Numbered from the stretch's first letter, positions 30,601-37,740 are shown. The stretch: 64,000 nt of DNA from Oegoconia quadripuncta (GCA_949316235.1 OX438743.1:20705771-20769770); one strand, 5' to 3'. Program-made: numbers and translations. The notes: a model not told the origin generated them from the sequence alone.

Positions 30601-32436
30601 TTCTGCTTTAGCTCTTTCTAAGACTTTTAACGTTCATCTAATTAAACACGTCCTACGGCTTCTAATACTTTTAAAACGTCCAATATTCATCTAGTTTAAG
30701 ACGTCCATAAGACATATTTTTAGATCCATTTAAAACATTCAATATTCGTCTAATGGAGTACGTCATTGAGACGTCTATATTCGGTAAATTTTGTGACGTC
30801 TAATAATTGTCCATTTGAAACATCTCTAAGACGTCTATATTAGATAAGTTTTCAGACATCTAATATTCTTCTAATTAAACACGTCTAAATGACATTTACT
30901 TTAGATGCATCAATGTCAATCTAATTGAAGACGTCCTTACCACGTCTATTTTAGATGTGTTGTGAGACGTCTAATCCTCGTCTAATTAAAATCAACTAAT
31001 GACGCCTATTTTAGGTCAATTCAAAGACGTCCAATATTCGTCTATTTGAAGATGTCCTTAAGACGTTTATATTAGAACCTTTTTAAGACGTATCATGTTA
31101 AAACGCTTAGTTTGGATATGTTTTCAGACATCTAATATTCGTCTAATTGAAGACACCTCTAAGACGTCTTTGATAGGTAATATTTATGAGGTCCAATATT
31201 CGTTTTTTTGAAGACGTCCTTAAGATGTCTATTTTAGATAACTTTTGTGACGTCTAATATTCGTCTATTTGAAAACGTCTATTTCTATATCTTCTTAAGA
31301 CGTCCAGTATTCGTCTAATCGAAGACGTTTCTAAGACATCTATTTTAGACAAGTTTTGAGACGTCCAATATTCGTCTAATCGAAGACGTTTCTAAGACGT
31401 CTATTTTAGATACGTTTTGAGACGTCCAATATTCGTCTAATCGAAGACGTTTCTAAGACGTCTATTTTAGATAAGTTTTGAGACGTCCAATATTCGTCTA
31501 ATTGAAGACGTCTTATAGACGTTTATTTTAGATAATTTTGAAGAAGTCCTATATTCGTCTAATTGTAAATGTCCTTAAGACGTCTACATTAGACATTTTT
31601 TAAGACGTTTCATATTCGTCAAATTGAAGACGTCTATAGGACGTACGGTGTTGGACTGTAACGACTGTCACGTCAAAAGGGCGGAGATAAATAACGTGAC
31701 TTTTACGTTTCTTTAATGACGTCCCTTATACGTTTATTGTAGACGTCGTTTAGAAGTACGTCATGGGTCTGTAACGTGCAATACGTGATAATGACGTCTT
31801 AGGTCTTGTCGCTTGCACGTCCCTGACGTCACCTTCCTACCTGGGCTGAAAGCTTTCTTTTTCGTTCATCACAACAGCCAGTTGCTGGAGGCAAGACGTC
31901 CTGTCAATGAAAATACCACCTTTAATAAACGAAGGTACTAAGTACCATATTAGATTTTGTAGATAGGTACCTAGGTATCATCAGATGTATTGGTAGTGAA
32001 TGCGTACCTACCAGATCAATTAACAAGCGACATAATTTAGAACGAGGTAAGTACCTACCTAATACATCGAGGTAATCCTTCGCGAAGCAAGAAAGTAAGT
32101 AGATAGGTAGGCGCTATACACATACATGCATTATGTAGATGGAAAAATTCCAAAAAGCAGTACCTAGATGTGTAGGTAAGCCGGTGTACTTATTTTAGGT
32201 ATGTAATTATATAGACAGAAAAGAGGATCACGAAATGTATGGTGGTGGTCTCATTTTAAATTCATCACAAAAATGTTAAATGTAAAAATACTTACATTTT
32301 CCGTTGACGCTTCCTTGAAATTATCACGGTTTTCAATGTTCTCCTTATTGAAGTTCAATTGGTCTAACATCTGTCTTCCCCGCCCTTGTTTAAAATTTTT
32401 GTTTCGCTGCATTTTGGAAGAAATCATTATCTGCAT
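16788..32436 (-). CDS. DUF7869-type protein gene, four exons, one frame break
   Basis: Exons on the minus strand: 32436-32296, 19134-19012, 18925-18836 and 18601-16788. All junctions are phase 0 with good AG/GT signals, for about 722 codons from the first ATG. The N-terminal part is acidic. A basic Cys-containing segment (CKCKLNC) follows, then the body with RRGKH, FPTMESHYCRKTSS, LWSEVDGKKGSDEV, SDTCGGQNRN and LESGHTHMEVDSIHSA. These motifs, in this order, mark a family of uncharacterised arthropod proteins annotated as DUF7869. The fold is often thought RNase H-like, but the role is unknown. Exon 4 is one base short in an A7 run (18485-18491), so the annotated frame shifts there. Intron 1 is ~13 kb because it carries the 12.4-kb transposon. 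Family assignment is by motif memory. The gene may itself be of transposon origin. Confidence 0.8.
18485..18491 (-). other. Frame break at an A7 homopolymer
   Basis: The upstream exon frame (VDVEVVPPKK) and the downstream body frame (TTKWHKRRED) meet at seven adenines on the coding strand, and eight would restore one frame. It is either a genuine disabling deletion or a homopolymer assembly error. Confidence 0.7.
18836..18925 (-). CDS. Exon 3 of the DUF7869-type gene
   Basis: 30 codons, phase 0 at both ends, acceptor CTCATTCAG and donor GTAAGT. It encodes an acidic linker (SENISPPYNRIYREVVSLDD). Confidence 0.75.
19012..19134 (-). CDS. Exon 2 of the DUF7869-type gene
   Basis: 41 codons, phase 0 at both ends. 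Acceptor TTTTTTCAG, donor GTAAAA (weak at +5). It encodes CSTDIIEGTPPPSRPVPQNK and a Glu/Lys-rich tail. Its upstream partner is exon 1 at 32296-32436, across the transposon. Confidence 0.7.
19469..19490 (+). repeat. Left terminal inverted repeat of the 12.4-kb element
   Basis: CCCAGGTAGGAA then TTTTACGTCA. It pairs with 31824-31845. CT precedes it. Confidence 0.8.
19491..20170. repeat. Left subterminal GACGTC array with a 117-bp tandem duplication
   Basis: About nine GACGTC hexamers occur, often as AGACGTCA or TGACGTC. Two near-identical 117-bp units lie at 19575-19691 and 19692-19808 (start TCACGGGCACAAGACGTCAT). Beyond ~19850 the units decay to GACC-rich sequence (GACCAAT, GACCTTT). Subterminal repeats of this kind bind transposition proteins in plant CACTA elements, and that role here is inference. 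Confidence 0.7.
20171..21360. other. Non-coding 3' region inside the 12.4-kb element
   Basis: AT-rich sequence with no gene or known repeat, between the left array and the hairpins near the end of the transposase gene. Confidence 0.4.
21361..21457. repeat. Inverted repeat hairpin
   Basis: ATGTATGTAGGTACAAATAG and TCTCGA at 21361-21386 are mirrored at 21432-21457 (TCGAGACTATTTGTACCTAC then ATACAT). The loop is ~45 bp. Confidence 0.75.
21495..21652. repeat. Long hairpin / MITE-like inverted repeat
   Basis: Arms of ~63 bp (21495-21557 and 21589-21652) are almost perfect reverse complements, with ends CCGATACATACAATGATTAA. It lies about 250 bp past the transposase stop codon and may be a nested MITE or a structural 3' element. 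Confidence 0.75.
21903..24059 (-). CDS. tnp2-like (Transposase_21 family) transposase, 718 aa
   Basis: A single uninterrupted exon from ATG at 24059 to TAA at 21903. The first ~140 residues are low-complexity (Asn/Ser-rich). The conserved core contains FNVDGLPLFKSRNSQLWPIL (~222-241), a VCDAPARAMIKCTKSHGGYS segment with a following CDKC Cys pair (~302-326), DEDHHLGESPL, FPIDYMHAVCLGVMKKLL (~378-395), RWKATEFR and FSAFPFENYLKTLKG (~539-553). The Asp of VDG, the Asp of CDAP, the Asp of IDYMH and the Glu of PFEN are candidate catalytic acids, by inference. Family role: cut-and-paste transposition of CACTA/EnSpm-type elements in the nucleus. It lies 83 bp downstream of the DUF4806 gene on the same strand. 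No frameshift or stop interrupts it, which suggests recent activity. Confidence 0.88.
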   Translation of the reverse strand: MKKIPYKNKNDVCHRQMQRRARSIKLGIINDIQKTVEFDKQPFTNGNVGTSCSILNPIHEQIYDKLNIPSTNNNVGTTSNLNQIHDVSPILSGFNVECNSASIGESSSSYALDHVDQQCSHSPYKTNETLNKIDANLYFKLREWGIQYSISHKATDCLLKILAPICSQLPRNSRTLFKTPLQISTKVLDSGELVYIGLQHQLENILNDCDLSKLENKIVMSFNVDGLPLFKSRNSQLWPILGLIKNNYVSAKPFVIALYYGESKPTPLNKFLVDFVNELSKLLHEGFSFKNIHFTISVHSFVCDAPARAMIKCTKSHGGYSACDKCLESGDYVQGRVIYRSVRATRRTDLQFERQSDEDHHLGESPLLRLQIGMVSAFPIDYMHAVCLGVMKKLLNAWVSGELTVRLQSRLVTQISERLINCRKCMPIEFNRLPRGLHDLSRWKATEFRMFLIYLGPIVLKHVLRTSLYENFLLFHCGISILCSQRHLTNLGHDFVQEILVMFIKHSEKIYGSKFLVYNVHSLCHLSEETRLHGVLDNFSAFPFENYLKTLKGMVRSPNKPLQQIYRRLKESSLLPKINSEHKVLICNENNLGPFPSVEHYQYNGYKKLICKDFSIYVYSHREADCYCLTKENKVFQVHNILERKNDKTVVLYGKEFNTYLSFYKYPFDSSILNIFIVDNISQNLNTLTIADVTSKCVLIPDSNESYLCFPLVHSNIE
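24092..24219. repeat. 65-bp tandem duplication at the DUF4806 C-terminus
   Basis: Copies at ~24092-24156 and ~24157-24219 share AATCA..., GATATTGATG, a TCTCTGG block and TTAA. On the minus strand the upstream copy encodes WLKHAPERVKR in frame. The second copy encodes the like WIKYAPENVNT, but in another frame after the stop, so the present C-terminus was set by the duplication. Confidence 0.6.
24143..27277 (-). CDS. DUF4806-domain accessory protein of the transposon, 356 aa, seven exons
   Basis: Exons on the minus strand: 27277-27079, 26617-26438, 25883-25776, 25532-25443, 24962-24769, 24681-24519 and 24279-24143. All phases join and give 356 codons plus TAA. The start is ATG at 27277 (MYSIVQFLEQDGASVSIVRA). 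The N-terminal block (DWFTPRKQEVFWPP...STWKTYGIQR) resembles the small N-terminal module found before DUF4806 in many insect and cnidarian proteins. A basic Lys-rich/acidic linker with KRKLYRKQH follows, then a coiled-coil-like stretch (ASLQAQNQQIIALLKEKG), then DUF4806 across exons 5-7 (FLSSLGGRDFHIRVYRILKH ... KKPFADLRLRAVV). The biochemical role of DUF4806 is unknown. Its place just upstream of tnp2 on the same strand suggests a DNA-binding or helper role, analogous to TnpA. The exon 3 acceptor choice (25883 versus 25873) is uncertain. Confidence 0.8.
24519..24681 (-). CDS. Exon 6 of the DUF4806 gene (domain core)
   Basis: Acceptor TTTTTTCCAG, donor GTAAAT. It encodes ITFLSSLGGRDFHIRVYRIL and the GKRSTKKPFADLRLRAVV segment, the most diagnostic part of DUF4806. 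Confidence 0.8.
24769..24962 (-). CDS. Exon 5 of the DUF4806 gene
   Basis: Acceptor TTTTCCAG, donor GTAATC. It encodes YEEKVVSMLASLQAQNQQII (heptad-like) and FKFPLQTEEDLVEVENLL, the entry to DUF4806. Confidence 0.75.
24997..25395. mobile_element. Foldback MITE in a DUF4806 intron
   Basis: The left arm (TACAGGGTG..., GTGTAATTCC, ACTTGTGACGCCACTCTTGA) and right arm (reverse complement GTGTAATTCCTGTTTACTGG then TGACTCCACTCCTGATTACG) pair over ~150 bp around a short centre near 25190. It lies wholly within intron 4. A partial copy is at 37741-37935. Confidence 0.7.
25443..25532 (-). CDS. Exon 4 of the DUF4806 gene
   Basis: Acceptor TTGTTACAG, donor GTAGGT. It encodes PGAGSSPKSDQQCDDVEINS. The split codons at both ends agree with the neighbouring exons. 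Confidence 0.65.
25776..25883 (-). CDS. Exon 3 of the DUF4806 gene
   Basis: Donor GTAAGC. The acceptor is AATTGCAG at 25883 or a second AG ten bases downstream. Both keep phase and differ by little. It encodes STEISNRNCVSKQALSGCVF. Confidence 0.6.
26438..26617 (-). CDS. Exon 2 of the DUF4806 gene
   Basis: Acceptor GTTGCTAG, donor GTAAGT. It encodes DLEKAKKKLKLVEVTSDLQT, then a basic nuclear-signal-like ERPKRKLYRKQH, then an acidic SDSENESD. Confidence 0.75.
27079..27277 (-). CDS. Exon 1 of the DUF4806 gene
   Basis: Begins at ATG 27277, donor GTAAGT. It encodes the N-terminal module with SIVRADWFTPRKQEVFWPPV. The start is set by family similarity and the lack of an upstream in-frame ATG. Confidence 0.78.
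27278..28744. promoter_or_regulatory. Upstream region of the DUF4806 gene with a GCATGC cluster
   Basis: Between ~27600 and 27990 there are eight sites like (A/G)AGCATGC(T/C)C: near 27602, 27619, 27631, 27760, 27829, 27863, 27879 and 27966, several perfectly palindromic. A GT-rich tract follows at 28060-28115. The clustering near the 5' end of the transposition genes suggests promoter or autoregulatory binding sites. That is inference, and no TATA box is assigned. Confidence 0.5.
28745..29160 (+). pseudogene. RTE-type LINE 3' coding remnant nested in the transposon
   Basis: The degenerate + reading contains RIGKRNVGRPLTRWTDDL and ends EAYVQQWTSALAD, the usual C-terminus of insect RTE reverse transcriptases. 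Several stops and frame shifts occur. It is an old or dead fragment carried inside the 12.4-kb element. Confidence 0.65.
29161..30489. other. Non-coding 5' region inside the 12.4-kb element
   Basis: AT-rich, with no gene recognised. A short repeat-like tail (GTGCGAAACCGCAGCAGGTC) is near 29570. Small open frames have no motif. Confidence 0.4.
30490..31823. repeat. Right subterminal array of ~61-bp GACGTC-rich units
   Basis: Degenerate tandem units of about 61 bp run through ~30560-31640: GAGACGTCCAATATTCGTCT, AATCGAAGACGTTTCTAAGA, then CGTCTATTTTAGATAAGTTT. The best-preserved copies are at ~31340-31510, and units toward the gene side are more diverged. About two dozen GACGTC hexamers are visible. 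Closer to the terminus the spacing changes and TGACGTCA appears. The array is much longer than the left one. These are likely transposition-protein binding sites by analogy with CACTA subterminal repeats. Confidence 0.75.
31824..31845 (-). repeat. Right terminal inverted repeat of the 12.4-kb element
   Basis: TGACGTCA at the inner side, then CCTTCCTACCTGGG, followed by the flanking CT. It pairs with 19469-19490. Confidence 0.8.
32296..32436 (-). CDS. Exon 1 of the DUF7869-type gene
   Basis: Donor GTAAGT directly after ACGGAAAAT, phase 0. In-frame ATGs lie at 32436, 32427 and 32412. The one at 32412 has the best Kozak context (A at -3). It encodes NKNFKQGRGRQMLDQLNFNK and an Asn/Glu-rich tail. 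It is separated from exon 2 by the 12.4-kb transposon plus ~0.8 kb. Confidence 0.65.
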
Positions 32437-32570
32437 GGAACACACGCATTGCGCATCGCATCCCGGAGTGGACTGAACAGCGAGCCGCGCCCGCGCGACC
32501 ACCTACATCACCCCGCACGGACCGCTCTTCCCCGCGTGCAAACATTTTCCACTTTCCTTTCCACTCTTGA
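32437..32570 (-). promoter_or_regulatory. GC-rich putative promoter/5' UTR of the DUF7869-type gene
   Basis: The only CpG-dense short stretch near exon 1 (GAGCCGCGCCCGCGCG on the + strand). It sits immediately upstream of the first ATG. No TATA or initiator is assigned. Confidence 0.4.
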
Positions 32571-33864
32571 ATTAAATCACTAAGCCACAATCGAATAAAC
32601 CACAAAGTTTGCAAGAAGTTGTTATCTTCTTTTAATTTAAATTCAATCATTAAAATTGCTTGAATGTAGTAATTAAAAACACATTAAATACAAATAATGA
32701 TTTTAGGCAAATCTGAACCAGCGTTAGTTAAAACGTTTAAAAACTATATAAAAGTCATTAAGATTACTTACTGAACAATTGTGATAGACTTGGTATTACA
32801 TAAACTAACTAAATGCCATAAATTAATATTAACGAAACTTAATTAAGTCATTTTATACTACACATATTTCGATAATGTTAATTAAAATGTTAAAATGAAT
32901 TCTGTTAATTTTTATTTCGCGTTTTAGACAGAAAAACCAATTATAAATAATAACTTACATGGCTTAGTGATTCTAAGCAAAATCGTGAATTACGAAACTG
33001 CAGTTAACGACTTTATGGCTAAGGCCGTAACAGCTAAAGTTGAATAGATAGAAATTAGTGAGTTTTTGTGTTTTGTAGAGGATGTAAAAAAATGTCCATA
33101 CGTTTAAAAAACGCAGTTAATGATTTTTTGTAGTTAATGATTTCTTGTAATAAGCCGACGAAATATATGTATATGAATATGAATATGAACGAAAGTTGCT
33201 GACATTAGTAATTACTATCTGTACTAAAGTATATTAAAATATAAATAAATAAAAAAATAAATAAAATAAATAAAAATCTACAAGTAGAACATCTTCCCGA
33301 TAAATATGCAACAAAGATGAGAAGAGGCGGTGCGGTGGGGTCGGAGGACGCTTGCCGGCGATTGCTACATGAGTGCCGGCGGAGCAGTCGGGGTTGTACG
33401 TCATGCGACTCGGGCGCACAGAACATTATTACGCGCGCCCGCAACTCAAGCACTACTTTACTGTTATTTATTATGTATACATTATCGAACACGTAATAAA
33501 TGTCATGAACATAAGCTTTGCTCTTTTTCAAGATATTGCAACAGGTAGGATAGTAACCTATAGATTTGTTTACTTCGGTTGGATATGGTGTGAGAAATTC
33601 AATTGTCGTAGATGATTTAGAGAATCGTACGATTGGATGTACATATATTTGTTTTCTTAGCTTGGTGGGTAAGAAATGGTCGATATTACCTGTAGTGGAA
33701 CTTCCTATGCACTTCTCTTTTTCCTTTTGTCACATCATTGTCATTCATTTAACTTGTTATCATAATTACTACTCAACACTAGCTGTATCAACAACGATTG
33801 ACCACAAATGTACCTGCGTGTACTTTTATGCACTCGTACTTGTAGGGGTTGTAACTGAAAACCA
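32571..33864. other. Upstream intergenic DNA
   Basis: Mostly AT-rich. An ATAAATAAATAAA tail is near 33240-33275. A GC-rich stretch at 33320-33450 has open frames on both strands but no recognisable protein. No gene is supported. Confidence 0.4.
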
Positions 33865-34060
33865 GTGTTTCGCTCTTTGAGTGATGTGCCACACTGAGTT
33901 ATATATAACCCATTTGTGCTACTGCGGCACACACTCGTTCTTTGTATTTTCCAGTCTTTACGTTTATTTGTATGTATATTTCTTTGTAATTTAAAAATTG
34001 TGTAGTTGTGTACACGCAGTGGCGTAAATAAATGCTTTATCTATACATCTATCTATTAAA
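33865..34060 (+). repeat. Retroposon 3' region
   Basis: It resembles 56735-56935 in layout and words: ACTGAGTTATATATAACCCA, then AAATAAATGCTTTATC followed by TATCTATC repeats. The poly(A)-like simple repeat at the right end gives + orientation. Confidence 0.5.
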
Positions 34061-34149
34061 ATATCGATAACCCCGGAGTCAACGGATAAGTTTGAGAATC
34101 ATGATATTATTATTAAATTGTAATCATTTATAATATAAAGTAGGAATTC

Positions 34150-34330
34150 GTGATTTTTTTTTATATGAGAGCACGGCAAACGAGCATGCGGGTCACCTGA
34201 TGGAAAGCAATCACCGCCGCCCATGGACACCCGCAACACCAAAAGGGTCACAGATGCGTTGCCGGCCTTTGAGGAAGGTGTAGGCTCGTTTCTTGAAGGT
34301 TCCAATGTCGTACTCGTTCGGGAATACCTA
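34150..34330 (-). pseudogene. LINE family L1 RT C-terminal fragment
   Basis: The minus strand reads [18 protein letters not shown] and VAGVHGR followed by the 3' UTR block. It is truncated at the same conserved region as other copies. Confidence 0.65.
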
Positions 34331-34784
34331 ATAATTCATTTTAATACCATTATTAAAAAGTCGCAGAAGTTTTCGCGATTCTTATAGATTTGACGTAGGT
34401 ATGCGAAGCTAGTAGGTGCGATGACGACATCCCTCTACACCCGTCTCGCGCTAAACCTTTATGCACTATGAGTCCTCGCTATTCCATAATGAGAGCACAC
34501 AATAGCAACGAATCTAAATTTATATTGATCCTCAAAATCCGCTCTGATAAATATCTGACGTGTTTGCCATCGACTCACTAACAATTTTTTTCTTCGACAT
34601 TTCTTCTTATCTTTACCTTAGTATGTTTTTAATGTCAAATAAATCTATTAGCTAATGAGATATTGTAGTTAAAAATTTTATATTTACTCTTGAAATTTCA
34701 ATACAATAAGGCTCTAATACAATAACAGATTTTATTCAAAAAATAAAATTTAGAAATGTAAATTTTGTAAGTTGGTGGACCTTA
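34331..34784. other. Nothing recognised
   Basis: AT-rich, without supported features. Confidence 0.35.
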
Positions 34785-35045
34785 ATGTGTGCCCCGCCAC
34801 CCCCTTTGGCGTCTTCCATATGAACGTTGCCTGTTTTTTTCTCATTGATAAAATAAGGTACAATTGAAATGAAGTAGGTCTGTTAATTTGTATTTTCATT
34901 TGCACTTACATTTAATTTTTTTACTCGGAAACAAAATTTTTGAGGCTAGTTTTTTAATGAACATATTATTTTATTGTCGTGTACGTGCAATTGCCAAAGT
35001 TTGTCGGGTTTATTTTGTTATACCTTATTATATTGATTAATTTGA
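34785..35045. repeat. Dispersed repeat, inverse of 57090-57305
   Basis: Shared blocks: GAACGTTGCCTGTTTTTTTC, CATTGATAAAATAAGGTACA, then CAAAGTTTGTCGGGTT. The class is unknown. In the other copy it is joined to a mariner-like end. Confidence 0.55.
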
Positions 35046-35084
35046 CATACATCACCTAAAATTATTATATTTTATTAAAATCAT

Positions 35085-35370
35085 ACTTTCTATGCACGTG
35101 GGTCCAGGGTACGAAGATGATGAGAACTAGTATGTAGAATAATAAAATTATTATTATTAAGCTGGGCAAAGGCCTCCCTCATCTGTTTCCAGTCGTTTTT
35201 GCTCTTGGCGAGCAGAAACCACACCTTATTAAAACAATCAAGCTCGTCTCTCCACCGTTTTCGCGGTCTGCCACGTTTGCGTCTGGCGGTTGTAGGAGTC
35301 CAAATAGTGGACGCATTTGCCCACAACTCGCACGGCATGCAGCCCACGTGACCCGCCCAGTCCAACTAAT
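35085..35370 (-). pseudogene. LINE C-terminal coding remnant
   Basis: The minus strand reads WAGHVGCMPCELWANASTIW then RKRGRPRKRWRDELDCF, the W-x-G-H-V...RGRP..RW.D pattern of RTE-like LINEs. It is interrupted at its left coding end by the SINE at 35371-35600. Confidence 0.6.
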
Positions 35371-35600
35371 AAAAAATAATAAATAAATAAATATTTCGTA
35401 CACTTACACCAGTCATCTAGTCCCAAACCAAGCAAAGCTTGTGCTATGGATAATCATACATGAGTATTTATATAAACATCCACGACTCGGGAATAAATAT
35501 TCGTATTCACCACACAAAGATTTACCCCTCGCGGGATTCGAACCAGCAACCGTTGGTTTCGCTGACAGGGTCACTATCCACTACTACAACCGGTCGTCGA
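35371..35600 (-). mobile_element. tRNA-headed SINE (family S2)
   Basis: The minus strand starts GACGACCGGTTGTAGTAGTGG, with B box GGTTCGAATCCCGCGAGGGG, then the body (ATGAATACGAATATTTATTC, GGGACTAGATGACTGGTGTA) and an ATTTATTTATTTATTATTT tail. It is a near full-length copy in opposite orientation to 37171-37400. Confidence 0.8.
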
Positions 35601-36185
35601 TAGAAAAAGAACCGTTTTTTTTTTCGAGAAATATATATATTTCTCCTAAGTCACAGGTTATCCCCGTCTTCTTAGAAACCATTGGACTTGACGTAGCTTG
35701 AGTTAAATTCCTTAATTCCCGACGTCCGGTCACAACTAATAATGAGTCCCCTTTCTGTCCAGGACTCAGTTTAGCTAACCAGCAATCCCCAGGCCGGATT
35801 AATAGATATACGTCCTTTAGTAGAGATATAGTATACTGGAAGGTGCAACTCATTTTTAAGTCTAATAATAATTACAATCGTAATGTTCATATGAGGGTTA
35901 ATTCGGCACTTTTAGTCCATCCTAGGGCACATTTAGAGGTTACGTGACAGTTTTGCCATAATGAGTGAGCAGGATTACTATTTTTTGGGCAAAAAACGTT
36001 TCCCAAAGTATATCATGCCAAAGTATGTTTCCCAAATTTTCATTTGGCAAAACAACTCTTCGCAATTTTACAGTTAGCAATACTATTTTCGGCAATTTAT
36101 TGTAAGAAATAATTACATGGCCATGTTTCATTTTACCAAGTATTATGTAGTCAAATATGGTTCTTCCCAAATATATTGTTATTAT
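35601..36185. other. Nothing firmly recognised
   Basis: It contains words such as TTTGGCAAAACA that look repeat-derived. A 130-codon minus frame at 35940-36332 has no motif. Confidence 0.35.
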
Positions 36186-36195
36186 ACAAATCAAT

Positions 36196-36463
36196 CCCAC
36201 CAAAAACATTTCATATAAAATGTTGCCAAGACGACCACATAAGGTTTGCCCTGTGAGAAAGATATCAGATGTCATGTAGAGCCAAGCTTCTGAATCTACA
36301 CGGCCTAACTCCACCGACCCCAACTTCAACAAATTCTACATATCAGTAAATATGTATGGCTTGGCTGTTTCGTTACTTACTTCAGAAACTAAATATTGGC
36401 ATCACCTCCACGACGGTAGCGAAACGTCTGGGCAACATTTTACATGAAATGTTTTTGGTGAGA
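36196..36463. repeat. Inverted-repeat pair
   Basis: CACCAAAAACATTTCATATA with AAATGTTGCC near 36200 is mirrored near 36432-36461 (GGCAACATTTTACATGAAAT with GTTTTTGGTG). The 30-bp arms have two mismatches and the interior is ~200 bp. It could be a MITE with inset arms. Confidence 0.55.
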
Positions 36464-36552
36464 TTTCAGTTCTTTTTGTAAGTTGCTAGGCAGTCTGTTT
36501 AGTGTTTATTTTTTCTTCTTTTCTGGGGTGTATTTCTTGCACATCAGCAGTA

Positions 36553-36830
36553 CCCGATTCTTCATGATCCACAGAGTATGTCGGTTGAAGTTGGTCTTGG
36601 TATTGTCTCTATAAATGTCTTTTTATTTGGGGGGGCCCGATTCTTCATGATCCATAGAGTATGTTGATTGAAGTTGGTCTTGGTATTGTCTCTATGAATG
36701 TCTTTTTATTTGGGGGGCTCCGCCCCCTCAACCCCCTGATTCTTCATGATCCACAGAGTATGTTGGTTGAAGTTGGTCTTGGGATTATGTCTTTGAATGT
36801 CTTTTTAGTAGGTAGTGCCCTTGCGCTTCG
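36553..36830. repeat. Three-copy tandem repeat (83-98 bp)
   Basis: Units start at about 36553, 36636 and 36734 with CCGATTCTTCATGATCCA and share GAAGTTGGTCTTGGTATTGT and AATGTCTTTTTATTTGGGGG. The third is preceded by an inserted GGGGGCTCCGCCCCCTC stem. After the array comes a GC-rich end (GCGGGGGCACTACCGTGCCC). Confidence 0.75.
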
Positions 36831-37170
36831 CTTGACTCATCTTGGCGGGGGCACTACCGTGCCCCCAGATACCGGCGCTTCATTGATTTAACAGTCGATA
36901 CAAATGATACGTATCTATCATTTGTATCTTTAGTTCAGTACTGATTCAAAATATTCTTTGACGCATACATACGTTGAGTGAGAACGTGGCACTTTTCTAC
37001 TTTAGATAAGTATTTTATGTGCGACTAGCCAATTCCCCGTTCTCTCCTTTTCTGCTACGGTATATGTATGAATGAACAACTGACCCGGCACCGCTGAGCG
37101 ACCAGTTCGAACTTTGCCGCGGAATAAAAGATACACTGATCCATTTGGACACCTCACTATAGATACATAC
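36831..37170. other. Nothing recognised
   Basis: Single-copy-looking sequence without a supported feature. Confidence 0.35.
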
Positions 37171-37400
37171 GACGACCGATTGGTGTAGTGGATAGTGACC
37201 TTATCAGCGAAACCAACGGTTGCGGGTTCGAATCCCGCGAGGGGTAAATGTTTGTGTGATGAATACGAACATTTATTCCCGAGTCTTGGATGTTTATATA
37301 AGTATTTATGTATGTTTATCCGTTATCTAGTATCCATAGCACAAGCTATGCTTAGTTTGGGACTGGATGATTGGTGTAAGTGTCCGAAATATTATATTAT
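37171..37400 (+). mobile_element. tRNA-headed SINE (family S2), full-length
   Basis: A box GATTGGTGTAGTGG at 37178, B box GGTTCGAATCCCGCGAGGGG near 37225, then the body with GTGATGAATACGAACATTTA and GGGACTGGATGATTGGTGTA, and an AT-rich tail at the right. Pol III boxes and family copies support it. Confidence 0.8.
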
Positions 37401-37740
37401 ATTATATAGTAAGCGATGTAGTTCAGTCTTATCTTTCGTTGGCGAAATACACACCGCTATTACCTTGACGCATCCAGTGGACGTTCTTGATCCCCGGACA
37501 TGGCAATTTGTACGAACATTAGTTTAGTTTTTGCACTACAATTAAGTCACATTCGGCTTCGCAGCGGGATATCCGACTGTAACGGTCAAGTACGGCGACG
37601 GACAATGTAATATATAACAAGGTAGGTACAATCGTCTCATTCGGTACTTTACTTACCAAAATTGTCGTAATACTAAGTGCGGATACCAGTATGAGTTGGC
37701 GCTGTTGCAAATAAAATAATCGTAACTATTCATAGAGTCT
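37401..37740. other. Nothing recognised
   Basis: No gene or repeat could be supported. Confidence 0.35.

Larger units (their letters stand above)
19469..31845 (-). mobile_element. 12.4-kb autonomous-looking CACTA/tnp2-related DNA transposon
   Basis: The termini are inverted: CCCAGGTAGGAATTTTACGT at 19469 and, in reverse complement, CCCAGGTAGGAAGGTGACGT ending at 31845 (19 of 22 positions agree). CT occurs on both flanks (19467-19468 and 31846-31847), a candidate 2-bp target duplication. Inside are GACGTC-rich subterminal arrays at both ends, a tnp2-like transposase (21903-24059) and a DUF4806 gene (24143-27277), both on the minus strand. Younger foldbacks and a LINE fragment are nested within introns or spacers. 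The transposase relates it to CACTA/EnSpm, but the CCCAGG termini are not the canonical CACT(A/G), so it may be a divergent lineage. It sits in intron 1 of the DUF7869-type gene. Confidence 0.85.

Noticed and set aside
30560..31640. CRISPR-like array
   Set aside because: The units are tandem and continuously similar with no unique spacers of fixed length, and the DNA is eukaryotic. It is a transposon subterminal array.
16788..31845. DUF7869 gene and the tnp2/DUF4806 genes as parts of one single element
   Set aside because: The DUF7869 exons 2-4 lie outside the left terminal repeat at 19469, and exon 1 lies outside the right one. The reading phase joins them across the element, so the transposon is an intronic insertion.
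35940..36332. 130-aa minus open frame
   Set aside because: No motif, AT-rich composition, no splice or promoter context, and it overlaps an inverted-repeat pair.
36661..36891. 76-aa open frame
   Set aside because: It lies in the three-copy tandem repeat and reflects its periodicity.
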